Below are positions 29,774 through 37,431 of a DNA stretch of 64,000 nt, piece after piece. A program made the position numbers and the translations under genes. Source of the DNA: Aeromonas rivuli (lineage in GTDB: Bacteria > Pseudomonadota > Gammaproteobacteria > Enterobacterales > Aeromonadaceae); assembly GCF_000820045.1 (NCBI RefSeq), contig NZ_CDBJ01000068.1:384-64383 (forward strand). Direction: 5' to 3'. The notes below the pieces were generated by a model. The model saw only the letters and a program-made list of their open reading frames with translations, had not been told where the DNA came from and made no database searches. Position 1 is the first letter of the stretch. Each line of letters begins with the position of its first letter.

Positions 29774-30162
29774 GAGTCCACCCCCTGTTTGATTTTTTGA
29801 TTCATCTGTCGATTCATGTGCTGATAGAGGCGTCCCACCACGGCCAGGATCAGCACGATGCCAACCACGACGCACAGCAAGATAAGTTCGATGGACTGAC
29901 TCAGTGGCGCTAGCCAGGCGACCAGGCCGACGGCCACGGGCACGAACAGGACGCCCATGTGACGCAGCAGCAGGCCGGCCCCCTGCTCGACCCAGCCTAG
30001 CTTGACGATTTGCAGGGAGAGCAGCACAAAGAGGATCAGCAGCCCCAGTATGCTGCCGGGGAAGGCGAAGGGCAGCAGGGCCGCCAGGGCTTTGCCTGTC
30101 AGCAGGCAGGCGATGATGACCATGAAGTCGCGAAGGTAGATCAAGGCGCGTTGGGCTAGCAC
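29770..30162 (-). CDS. CidA/LrgA (YohJ) family holin-like protein
   Basis: A 130-residue protein with four membrane segments, the size and pattern of LrgA/CidA/YohJ (E. coli YohJ 132): PGSILGLLILFVLL, then HMGVLFVPVAVGL. It is paired with the LrgB/CidB gene just downstream as in most bacteria. No LytTR- or LysR-type regulator gene adjoins the pair. Confidence 0.87.
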   Translation of the reverse strand: MLAQRALIYLRDFMVIIACLLTGKALAALLPFAFPGSILGLLILFVLLSLQIVKLGWVEQGAGLLLRHMGVLFVPVAVGLVAWLAPLSQSIELILLCVVVGIVLILAVVGRLYQHMNRQMNQKIKQGVDS

Positions 30163-30181
30163 TTGAGCCTCATTGGATAGC

Positions 30182-30197
30182 TGTGAGCGAGGTCGCA
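30182..30197. promoter_or_regulatory. CRP-like site in the divergent gap
   Basis: TGTGA-GCGAGG-TCGCA matches the CRP consensus except one base in the right half. It lies 20 bases upstream of the CidA-type gene and 147 upstream of the alpha-galactosidase start, so either could be the target. Confidence 0.35.
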
Positions 30198-30343
30198 GTT
30201 TAGCAGAGTGCAGGGGCCGCAGGACAGGGCCAACTGACTCACTTATGGTACAAGCAGGGTTGGGCTCTCACGCCGCGCATGTTGAACGACCATTCGCGCA
30301 GCACCATGAGTGCCACTCCCTGCACTTATCCAAGGAAACCGCC

Positions 30344-32056
30344 ATGTCATCATCACTCCTCGCCCGGTTACGGGCGCTGCCCGCGGATCTGGCCCAATCC
30401 GACAGCATGCTGCAGACCCGGCAGTGGGAGGGGCCCCTGTGTCGGGTACGGCTGGACAACCTGGGGCCTGAGCCTGCGGCAGTCGATGAGTGGCTGTTGT
30501 TTGATGGCTCGCTCGGCATCTCGCTGGATGCGGCCATCTATGGTGAGGGGTTCCAGATGCTGGCCCAGACGATGGGTCGCTGGCAGTCGCCCGAGCCGGT
30601 GGGGCGCTGCCCGGATGCCGATGTCTATCGCATCACCCAGGATGACGGCTTTCACACCATTCACAATCTCTTGCTGGTTGCCCATCCCGAGGGGTGGCTG
30701 CTGCTGGCCTTTACCAGCTGCATGCAATTTGGTGGCGAATTTCGCCTCTACCCCGACGGTCGCCTGCAGATCTTGATGCGGACCGAGGGGCGGGCGTTGG
30801 GGCCCGGCCAGCATTGGCAGAGTGAGGGGCTGCTCTGCCTGACGGGGCCGGATCGCGAACGGCTGCTGGCGGAGCTGGCCGACAGGATCTGCACCGAGCA
30901 TGGCACCCTGGTTTCGCCGATGCAGGCGCGGCCAACGGGTTGGTGCTCCTGGTATCACTACTACAGCGAGGTGGGTGCCGAGGACATCCGCGAGAACCTG
31001 GCGGTGCGGGGCGCGCGCTTCCCTGCGTTGAAATACGTGCAGATCGACGACGGCTATCAGGCCCGGATGGGAGACTGGCTGATACCTTCTGCCAAGTTCG
31101 AACAAGGGGTTGCCACCTTGGCGGCAGAGATCCGCGCCAGCGGCTGTGAGCCGGCGCTCTGGGTCGCCCCTTTTATCGCCGAGCCAGGCTCCCGGGTGTT
31201 TCAAGAGCACCCTGAGTGGTTCGTGCAAGGAGAAGATGGGCGACCGCTCCCTGCCGAGCGGGTGACCTATGGCGGCTGGCGTTGTCCCCCCTGGTATGTA
31301 CTCGATGGGACTCACCCCGAGGTACAGGCTCATCTCCAGCACCTCTTTCGCACCCTGCGCGAGCAGTGGGGGATCCAGTACTTCAAGCTGGATGCCAACT
31401 TCTGGGGGGCCATTCATGGCGGCCGTTTCTTTGATCAGGCCGCGACCCGCATCCAGGCCTATCGCCGTGGCATGACGGCCATACTGGCGGGTGCCGGGGA
31501 GGGAGCCTTCCTGCTTGGCTGTAATGCGCCGCTGTGGCCGAGCCTGGGGCTGGTGCATGGCATGCGGGTGGGCGATGACGTGGAGCGCAGTGGTCACCGT
31601 TTTCGCCAGATAGCCAGGGAGAGCTTCTGCCGTGGCTGGCAAAATGACAGGTTGTGGGCACTGGATCCCGACTGCGTCTGTCTGCGGGATCTGCCGAGCC
31701 AGCAGGCAAAGCCCCATGACTATGAATTCCACCTGGCGGCCCTGGTGGCCAGCGGTGGCCTGGTGTTGGCTGGCGACCGGTTACAGGATCTTGACCAGCA
31801 ACAAGCGGCAGCCCTGCAAAAACTGTTGGCGCTGAGCGCGATGCGCGCCCCCGGCGCTTGCTTCGACACCATGGCATTTCGCCGCGGCTGGGTCGCCTTG
31901 CCCGGGGGAGGCAGATTGCTCTGTCTGTTCAACTGGCGCGATAAACCAGAGAGGGTGACTGTGCCGGCAGGGGGCGTGGATTTCTGGCAAGCGAGCGGGG
32001 TGGATGAGTGGCTTATTCTGGAGGCCGGTCAGGGGAGAGTGATCCGCTACGCCTGA
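30344..32056 (+). CDS. GH36-type alpha-galactosidase
   Basis: A 570-residue cytoplasmic enzyme of glycoside hydrolase family 36 / clan GH-D, expected to hydrolyse alpha-1,6-galactosides such as melibiose or raffinose. Family marks are WCSWYHYYSEV, KYVQIDDGYQ, the nucleophile Asp in YFKLDANFWG (near residue 349) and the acid/base Asp in MRVGDDVERSG (near 410). It is shorter than typical ~700-residue bacterial members because the N-terminal beta-domain is reduced. ATG at 30344 follows AAGGAAA. No transporter or regulator gene adjoins it, so uptake must be encoded elsewhere. Confidence 0.82.
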   Translation: MSSSLLARLRALPADLAQSDSMLQTRQWEGPLCRVRLDNLGPEPAAVDEWLLFDGSLGISLDAAIYGEGFQMLAQTMGRWQSPEPVGRCPDADVYRITQDDGFHTIHNLLLVAHPEGWLLLAFTSCMQFGGEFRLYPDGRLQILMRTEGRALGPGQHWQSEGLLCLTGPDRERLLAELADRICTEHGTLVSPMQARPTGWCSWYHYYSEVGAEDIRENLAVRGARFPALKYVQIDDGYQARMGDWLIPSAKFEQGVATLAAEIRASGCEPALWVAPFIAEPGSRVFQEHPEWFVQGEDGRPLPAERVTYGGWRCPPWYVLDGTHPEVQAHLQHLFRTLREQWGIQYFKLDANFWGAIHGGRFFDQAATRIQAYRRGMTAILAGAGEGAFLLGCNAPLWPSLGLVHGMRVGDDVERSGHRFRQIARESFCRGWQNDRLWALDPDCVCLRDLPSQQAKPHDYEFHLAALVASGGLVLAGDRLQDLDQQQAAALQKLLALSAMRAPGACFDTMAFRRGWVALPGGGRLLCLFNWRDKPERVTVPAGGVDFWQASGVDEWLILEAGQGRVIRYA

Positions 32057-32073
32057 ACCCGCGCCAGGATGAC

Positions 32074-32101
32074 ATCAGGCTCCCGTGGGAGCCTGATTGT
32101 T
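32074..32101 (+). terminator. Terminator between convergent genes
   Basis: ATCAGGCTCCC-GT-GGGAGCCTGAT then TGTT; it can serve both the alpha-galactosidase gene and the minus-strand gene ending at 32116. Confidence 0.65.
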
Positions 32102-32115
32102 GAGCGGTATTCGAC

Positions 32116-32622
32116 TCAGTAGCGCCACTCGATGCCGAGGGCGTAGTTGGCTTGACCGTAACCTGGGATCTGATTGGTGGAGGCGAGGGCCTTGACGGTG
32201 AGCATGGGGCTGAGCGGGACACCCAGACCCATGCCAACGGCCATCTGATCGTTCGGGTTGCCTATCATATCTGCCCGCAGCATGCGATAGAGAGACATGT
32301 CCTGGCTCATGTGCACATAACTTTGAGAGGCGAGGTTATAGAGCTGGCCAAACACTTCCAGCTGAAAACCGGCCTGGGGGGTGATGGCCAGGGGCACCCC
32401 GACAAACTTGTAGAGATCCGAATAGTTGAAGTAACTGTTGGTGATGGAGGGCGTGAAGTTGGTCTGCTGGTAGAGGGAGCTGAAACTCTGCTGTATCAAC
32501 TGATAGCTCTGGCGTGGCAACTGCAACAGGTACTCTGGCACCTCGAAGCGAGGGGCAGCGAAGACGGTGGGCGTCAGCAGTGTCAGGCCAAACAGGCTGG
32601 CAGTAAGCAGGTTAGCGCGCAT
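32116..32622 (-). CDS. Small exported protein, possible outer-membrane beta-barrel
   Basis: A 168-residue protein I do not recognise. It starts with a clear signal peptide (MRANLLTASLFGLTLLTPTVFA then APRF). The mature part is rich in Tyr, Gln, Ser and Phe and ends in EWRY, an aromatic C-terminus as used by outer-membrane barrels for BAM recognition. The later half alternates short hydrophobic strands with turns. ATG at 32622 is chosen because the signal peptide begins there; an upstream in-frame start at 32670 would add a hydrophilic stretch. Confidence 0.65.
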   Translation of the reverse strand: MRANLLTASLFGLTLLTPTVFAAPRFEVPEYLLQLPRQSYQLIQQSFSSLYQQTNFTPSITNSYFNYSDLYKFVGVPLAITPQAGFQLEVFGQLYNLASQSYVHMSQDMSLYRMLRADMIGNPNDQMAVGMGLGVPLSPMLTVKALASTNQIPGYGQANYALGIEWRY

Positions 32623-32737
32623 CTTGTTATGGGGTATCCCTCTGGCTGGATCTGGTTGCCCTGTCATCAAGGCCTGTTGCCATTATGGCGTGAGCAGGGC
32701 TGGGCGACAGGGCTTTAACTGTGAAACTAGTCACAAG

Positions 32738-34144
32738 TTACAGATTTTCAAGGTAATGGTAGAGGGACTTCAGGATGATAAAGTTCCGTTCGTTACCCTG
32801 ATTCTGCTCCGCCAGCGCCTCTAGCCTGGGCAGATAGTCCGGCAGTTGGGATTCAAAATAGTCGCTACAATGCTGGCGCCAGCGTTTGAGTTCAGGCTCG
32901 CTCAGGGTCTGTGGCCAGTTACGGGCACGATAGCGGAACAGCAGCTCGGGCAGGCGCTTGTCGCTGAAGGCAAACTCCCGTTCCCCAAGCAGCTCCGGGG
33001 CCGTGGCGCGCACCATGTCCATGGCCGCTTTGTCACCCTGGCCGAAGAAACCGGCGTAGAGCTGGGTGTCGGGGTCGAGGTCGCGGCTCCCCTCAAACTC
33101 CTGATTGAAGACCTCGACCAGCTTCTCGCGCACTTGTGGGTGAGCACGCAGCAGGTCAAGGCTCTTGCGGCACTGTTCCCTGTCAATCCCCAGTGCGTCG
33201 GCCCGCTCCGGGGTCAGGGTGGCCGCGGGGGCCAGCACAGGGCACTTGTTGATGTGCACCAGCTTGACCGGAATGCCTGCCAACTCTCCCAGCTCATCCT
33301 TGCGGGTATAGAGCCGTTCGCGGATCTCCTCGCTGCTGAGTGTGATGAGGGGGGTGGGATCCCGGGTCAAATCGACCATGATGACGGCGTTCTGGTTATG
33401 GGGATGCCACGCCAGGGGGGATACCCAGCTCACGCAGCCCTGCCAGGGGGAAAACATGCCAGAGACGTGCACCAGGGGTTTCATGGTGACCAGATCGAGG
33501 AGCGCCTTCACCTTGTTCTTGTTGCGCAGGGCAAACAGGTAATCGAACAGCTTGGGCTGCGCCTCCTTCACCTTCTTGGTCATGGCGATGGTGGCCAGCA
33601 CATCCGAAAGGGCATCGTGAGCATTGGCATGGCTGATGCCATTGGCTTCGGTCAGCTTCTCCAGGCGAAAACTCGGTTTGCCCTCCTCATCGAAGGCCCA
33701 CTCAATCCCTTCTGGCCGCAGCGCATAGCAGGCGCGCAGCATGTCGAGGATGTCCCAGCGAGAATTGCCGTTTTGCCAGGCATAGGCGTAAGGGTCATAG
33801 AAGTTGCGATACAGGGTGTAGCGCGTCACCTCGTCATCGAAACGGATGCTGTTGTAGCCGAGAATGCAGGTGTCCGGCTTGGCGAACTCTGCATGAATTT
33901 GGGCGATGAAGTCCGCCTCGCACAGGCCATCTTTCATCGCCTTTTGCGGCGTGATCCCCGTGATGAGGCAGGCTTCCGGGCTTGGCAGGTAATCGGCTGG
34001 CGGCTTGCAGTAGATGACCAGGGGATCGCCAATCAGATTGAAATCCGCATCGGTGCGCACTCCGGCAAATTGCGCCGGTCGATCCCGGGCCGGGCTTATC
34101 CCGAATGTCTCGTAATCGTGGAAGTAAAATGTTGGCTGTGTCAT
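32738..34144 (-). CDS. sbcB: Exodeoxyribonuclease I
   Basis: A 468-residue 3'-to-5' single-strand exonuclease (E. coli 475) acting in mismatch repair and recombination. The DEDDh nuclease starts FYFHDYETFG (Asp-Glu pair) and continues YNSIRFDDEVTRYTLYRNF; NAHDALSDVLATI carries the catalytic His-Asp segment. The SH3-like and C-terminal helical domains follow. The gene stands alone between two convergent or divergent neighbours. Confidence 0.95.
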   Translation of the reverse strand: MTQPTFYFHDYETFGISPARDRPAQFAGVRTDADFNLIGDPLVIYCKPPADYLPSPEACLITGITPQKAMKDGLCEADFIAQIHAEFAKPDTCILGYNSIRFDDEVTRYTLYRNFYDPYAYAWQNGNSRWDILDMLRACYALRPEGIEWAFDEEGKPSFRLEKLTEANGISHANAHDALSDVLATIAMTKKVKEAQPKLFDYLFALRNKNKVKALLDLVTMKPLVHVSGMFSPWQGCVSWVSPLAWHPHNQNAVIMVDLTRDPTPLITLSSEEIRERLYTRKDELGELAGIPVKLVHINKCPVLAPAATLTPERADALGIDREQCRKSLDLLRAHPQVREKLVEVFNQEFEGSRDLDPDTQLYAGFFGQGDKAAMDMVRATAPELLGEREFAFSDKRLPELLFRYRARNWPQTLSEPELKRWRQHCSDYFESQLPDYLPRLEALAEQNQGNERNFIILKSLYHYLENL

Positions 34145-34298
34145 GGGTCTCTACTGGTGCTGCGCGGTGAAACATGGCCCCTGAGGCCTTGGGCCGCCAA
34201 TGCTGGCACAGATGGGGAACCCACTGCAACGCTGGCGGGGCAAGGGGAGGGCGTCTGCTGCATTATTGGTCGCCGTTCTCTCTCATTCGAGACGCTGA

Positions 34299-34326
34299 TT
34301 GCCATTCGACTATGGTTTACTATAAG
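34299..34326 (+). promoter_or_regulatory. Candidate promoter for the small ORF and GGDEF-EAL gene
   Basis: TTGCCA (34299-34304), a 16-base spacer and TATAAG (34321-34326), in an AT-rich stretch about 50 bases before the ATG at 34374. Confidence 0.5.
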
Positions 34327-34373
34327 TTGAAATATCAAATCGATAGGGTGTGTTCAGGCTCGGAGGAAACCGC

Positions 34374-34700
34374 ATGATGAGCAGAGTCGCACGCTGGGGC
34401 CCACTAGGCATGCTGTTGGCGGGACACGGCCGCAGGCAAGGAGCGAGCCAGGAGCACCTGGATCAGGAGAGGGACATCATGCTCAGTGACGAGAGCGGCC
34501 GCGCGCGCGCGGTGCAGTGTTTGGCCAGGGCCTTGGCAAGACTGCCTCAGATGAACACGGGGGGCGGGCCCCTCGCGACGCGGGGCAAGGAGGACGATGG
34601 GCACCTCTTGCTCAAGGCCCGCATCGCTTGCCCAGTGCCTGGCAAGCACCCCTGCCATCGTCAGAGAGGGCGGCAAATGACTCAGCGCGAGACCCAATAG
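34374..34700 (+). CDS. Small ORF coupled to the GGDEF-EAL gene, unknown
   Basis: A possible 108-residue protein of unknown function. For: GGAGG lies seven bases before ATG ATG at 34374, a promoter-like pair lies just upstream, and the stop (TAG 34698-34700) is one base from the start of the next gene. Against: the residues are low in complexity and basic (repeated Arg, Gly, His), with no recognisable domain. A second start at 34479, with AGGAG nine bases before it, would give a 73-residue version. It could instead be a translated leader or a non-coding leader of the downstream gene. Confidence 0.35.
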   Translation: MMSRVARWGPLGMLLAGHGRRQGASQEHLDQERDIMLSDESGRARAVQCLARALARLPQMNTGGGPLATRGKEDDGHLLLKARIACPVPGKHPCHRQRGRQMTQRETQ

Positions 34701-34701
34701 C

Positions 34702-36603
34702 ATGGTGCGCGGCAAGTTTGCCTCCCTGGCCCTGATCCTGGTGGCCTTTCTCGGGGTCACTATCTGGTCGGCCTGGAGCAATGATCGCGCCTTCACCCTG
34801 CTGGTGCGCTACACCCAGCTCTCTGCCTGGTCGTTGGCCCAGCTGGAGTTTGAAATGCAGAGCTTCCAGGAGGGGGTCACCCTCTACCAGAGCGGCAATC
34901 TGGATGAGCGCGAGCTGAACAAGCGTTACGATCTGGCCTGGAATCGGCTGGAGATTTTTCTCAATGGGGACGAATCGAGTACCATCCGCCAGCACTTTGA
35001 CGCACAAAGCAAGGTGGGACGCATCTTCACGCTGATCAAGGCCCATGAGCAGGATGTGCTGGATCCCCATCCGGGGTCTGCGGGCCTTGATAAGCTGGCA
35101 TTGGGACTCAAGGAGATGATGCCGGACATTCGCGGCCTCATGGTGGAGAACTTCACCGGCCCGAGCGCCATTCGTCAGCGAGTCTCATTATTGCAATCCA
35201 AGCAGAGCAATTTCTGGTTGCTGAGCGGCCTGTTGCTGGTGGGCCTGGTGATGCTCTACATGCTTTTCCGGGAAACCCGCCGCCATCAATTCCTGGCCTG
35301 GAACGATCCTCTTACTCGATTGCCCAATCGCGCCGCCTTTATCCGGGAGCTGGAGCAGGCGGCGCGGCGCGATGTCAATCAGGAGCGCCCGCTGACGCTC
35401 TGCCTGCTCGAACTCAATCACTTCAAGGAGGTCAATGACAGCCTGGGTTATGCGGCGGGGGATGCCCTGCTGATGACGGTGGCCCGGGCCATCGAGGAGT
35501 TCGTCGCAGGCAGGGCCTTCGTGGCGCGCATTGGCGGTGATGAGTTTGCCCTGTCGTACTTCGGTGAACAGGAGCCGGATTACCCGGATCGCCTGCTGGC
35601 TCACCTGCAGCAACTGGTGTTTCAGGCCGATCCGGCCCACAGAGTCAAGGTGAGCATGGGGATCAGCCAGGGCCTGACTGCCAGCCACCAGGTTGAAGAG
35701 ATCATGCTGTTTGCCGACATTGCGCTGGACAATGCCCGCCAGCAAGGGGTCCGCAGCCAGCTGTTCAATCAGGCCATGCTGAGCCGTTATGAGCGCAGCC
35801 GTCAACTCGCGGCCGAGTTACGTGATCATCTGGATGGAGAGGGGAGTGATCAACTCAGTCTCTACTATCAACCCATCATCAAGCGGGAGGGGCGTCACCT
35901 GCTCGGCGCCGAGGCCCTGCTTCGCTGGCAACATCCTCAATACGGCTTCATCAGCCCGCCGGATATCATCAGCCTGGCCGAAGACAATGGCCTGGGAGAG
36001 CGCCTCGGCGACTGGATCTTCAATCAGGTCAGCCAGGACTTGGCACCCCTGCCGCCCAGCAAGATGATGAAGCTGGAGATCTCCATCAACCTTTCCAGCT
36101 CCATGTTCAATGAGGAGTTGCCCTCGCGGGTGGCGCGCATGCTGCTGACGAGTCCACTGTGTGCCGATCAGTTGATTTTGGAGTTGACCGAAACCATAGC
36201 CCTGGACGATCTCGAGCTCAGCCAGCGTATTCTGACCGCTTTGCAGCAGCTGACGGTGCGCATTGCCCTCGATGATTTTGGCACCGGCTGGTCCTCCTTT
36301 GCCTACCTCAAAGAGCTCAACTTCAACAAGATCAAGATAGACAAGTCCTTCATATGCGATATCGACAGCCACGCCCGCCAACAGCTGTTCGTCAGCAGCA
36401 TCACGGATCTGGCCCACAAGCTGGCGGTGCCCGTGGTGGCCGAAGGGGTGGAGACGGCGGCTGAGCTGGCGGTGGTCTACGATCTCGGCGTCGATGAGAT
36501 CCAGGGGTTCTTCTACGCCAAGCCGATGCCCGCTGCCGATTTTCGTGCCTTCTGCCAACGCTACCTTGCCCATCAACCGCACGCTGTCTCACTCATGGGC
36601 TGA
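34702..36603 (+). CDS. GGDEF-EAL c-di-GMP signalling protein
   Basis: A 633-residue inner-membrane protein: membrane segment 1 (~6-25), a helical periplasmic sensor region (~26-168), membrane segment 2 (~170-192), GGDEF domain (~205-365) and EAL domain (~385-625). The cyclase signature is an intact GGDEF (about 279-283). The phosphodiesterase motifs are also intact: EAL (about 404-406), LSSSMF, ELTET, DDFGTG and AEGVE. So it could both make and hydrolyse c-di-GMP, or use its GGDEF as a GTP sensor. It lies 57 bases before recR. Confidence 0.92.
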   Translation: MVRGKFASLALILVAFLGVTIWSAWSNDRAFTLLVRYTQLSAWSLAQLEFEMQSFQEGVTLYQSGNLDERELNKRYDLAWNRLEIFLNGDESSTIRQHFDAQSKVGRIFTLIKAHEQDVLDPHPGSAGLDKLALGLKEMMPDIRGLMVENFTGPSAIRQRVSLLQSKQSNFWLLSGLLLVGLVMLYMLFRETRRHQFLAWNDPLTRLPNRAAFIRELEQAARRDVNQERPLTLCLLELNHFKEVNDSLGYAAGDALLMTVARAIEEFVAGRAFVARIGGDEFALSYFGEQEPDYPDRLLAHLQQLVFQADPAHRVKVSMGISQGLTASHQVEEIMLFADIALDNARQQGVRSQLFNQAMLSRYERSRQLAAELRDHLDGEGSDQLSLYYQPIIKREGRHLLGAEALLRWQHPQYGFISPPDIISLAEDNGLGERLGDWIFNQVSQDLAPLPPSKMMKLEISINLSSSMFNEELPSRVARMLLTSPLCADQLILELTETIALDDLELSQRILTALQQLTVRIALDDFGTGWSSFAYLKELNFNKIKIDKSFICDIDSHARQQLFVSSITDLAHKLAVPVVAEGVETAAELAVVYDLGVDEIQGFFYAKPMPAADFRAFCQRYLAHQPHAVSLMG

Positions 36604-36660
36604 CGCCCGTCCCCGCCTCGGGTATAGTCCTGCGCCAGGAAACGCCTTGAGGAGTGCGAG

Positions 36661-37263
36661 ATGAAATTCAGTCCCCTGCTGGACGACATGATGAAGGCCT
36701 TGCAGGTTCTGCCCGGGGTCGGCCCCAAGTCTGCTCAGCGCATGGCTTTTACCTTGCTCGAACGCGAGCGCAGCGGTGGCCTGCGTCTGGCCCAGTTGTT
36801 GACCCGCGCCCTGACCGAGATTGGTCATTGCAGCCAGTGCCGCACCTTTACCGAGCAGGAGCGCTGCGAGATTTGTCAGAGCCCCAAACGGGCCGAGAGT
36901 GGTCTGCTGTGCGTGGTGGAGAGTCCGGCGGACGTGGCCGCCATCGAACACACCGGCCAGTTCTCCGGTCGCTACTTTGTCTTGATGGGGCATCTCTCCC
37001 CCCTCGATGGCATAGGACCCGAAGAGCTGGGGCTGGAGATCCTGGAGCGCCGCCTGAAGGATGAGTCCATCAGCGAGCTGATCCTCGCCACCAACCCCAC
37101 CATAGAGGGGGATGCCACCGCCTGGTACATCGCCGACATGGCGCGCAGCGCCGGGGTCGAGGTGAGCCGCATCGCCCACGGCGTGCCGGTGGGCGGCGAG
37201 CTCGAATTGGTGGATGGCACCACGCTTTCCCACTCCCTGATGGGGCGCCAGCGTCTGAAGTAG
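36661..37263 (+). CDS. recR: Recombination mediator protein RecR
   Basis: A 200-residue ring-forming protein that works with RecO (and RecF) to load RecA at gaps. It shows the helix-hairpin-helix [14 protein letters not shown], the zinc site CSQCRTF...CEIC, and a Toprim domain from [11 protein letters not shown]. In most gammaproteobacteria it follows dnaX and ybaB; here a GGDEF-EAL gene stands in that place, while the downstream order htpG-adk-hemH-gsk is kept. Confidence 0.97.
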   Translation: MKFSPLLDDMMKALQVLPGVGPKSAQRMAFTLLERERSGGLRLAQLLTRALTEIGHCSQCRTFTEQERCEICQSPKRAESGLLCVVESPADVAAIEHTGQFSGRYFVLMGHLSPLDGIGPEELGLEILERRLKDESISELILATNPTIEGDATAWYIADMARSAGVEVSRIAHGVPVGGELELVDGTTLSHSLMGRQRLK

Positions 37264-37331
37264 CGCTTCGGCGTGACCCGGGTCTTGGCGCTCACCCGCG
37301 CCGACACCCGACAATGTGACCGCCACGACCA

Positions 37332-37366
37332 GGGGCGAGTGAGCAAGATTGCACACTCGCCCCTTG
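37332..37366 (+). terminator. recR terminator
   Basis: GGGGCGAGTG-(12 bases)-CACTCGCCCC followed by TTGATATTTG. It abuts and overlaps the heat-shock promoter of htpG. Confidence 0.6.
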
Positions 37367-37390
37367 ATATTTGCAAGGCCAGCCCCATCT
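37363..37390 (+). promoter_or_regulatory. Sigma-32 type heat-shock promoter of htpG
   Basis: CCCTTGATA (core CTTGATA 37363-37369), a 13-base spacer, and CCCCATCT (37383-37390), 42 bases before the start codon. E. coli htpG is a classical RpoH gene. Confidence 0.8.
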
Positions 37391-37431
37391 AGGTTGGGTA
37401 ACCGTTCAACCGATGTTTTGAGGACTGGTCG

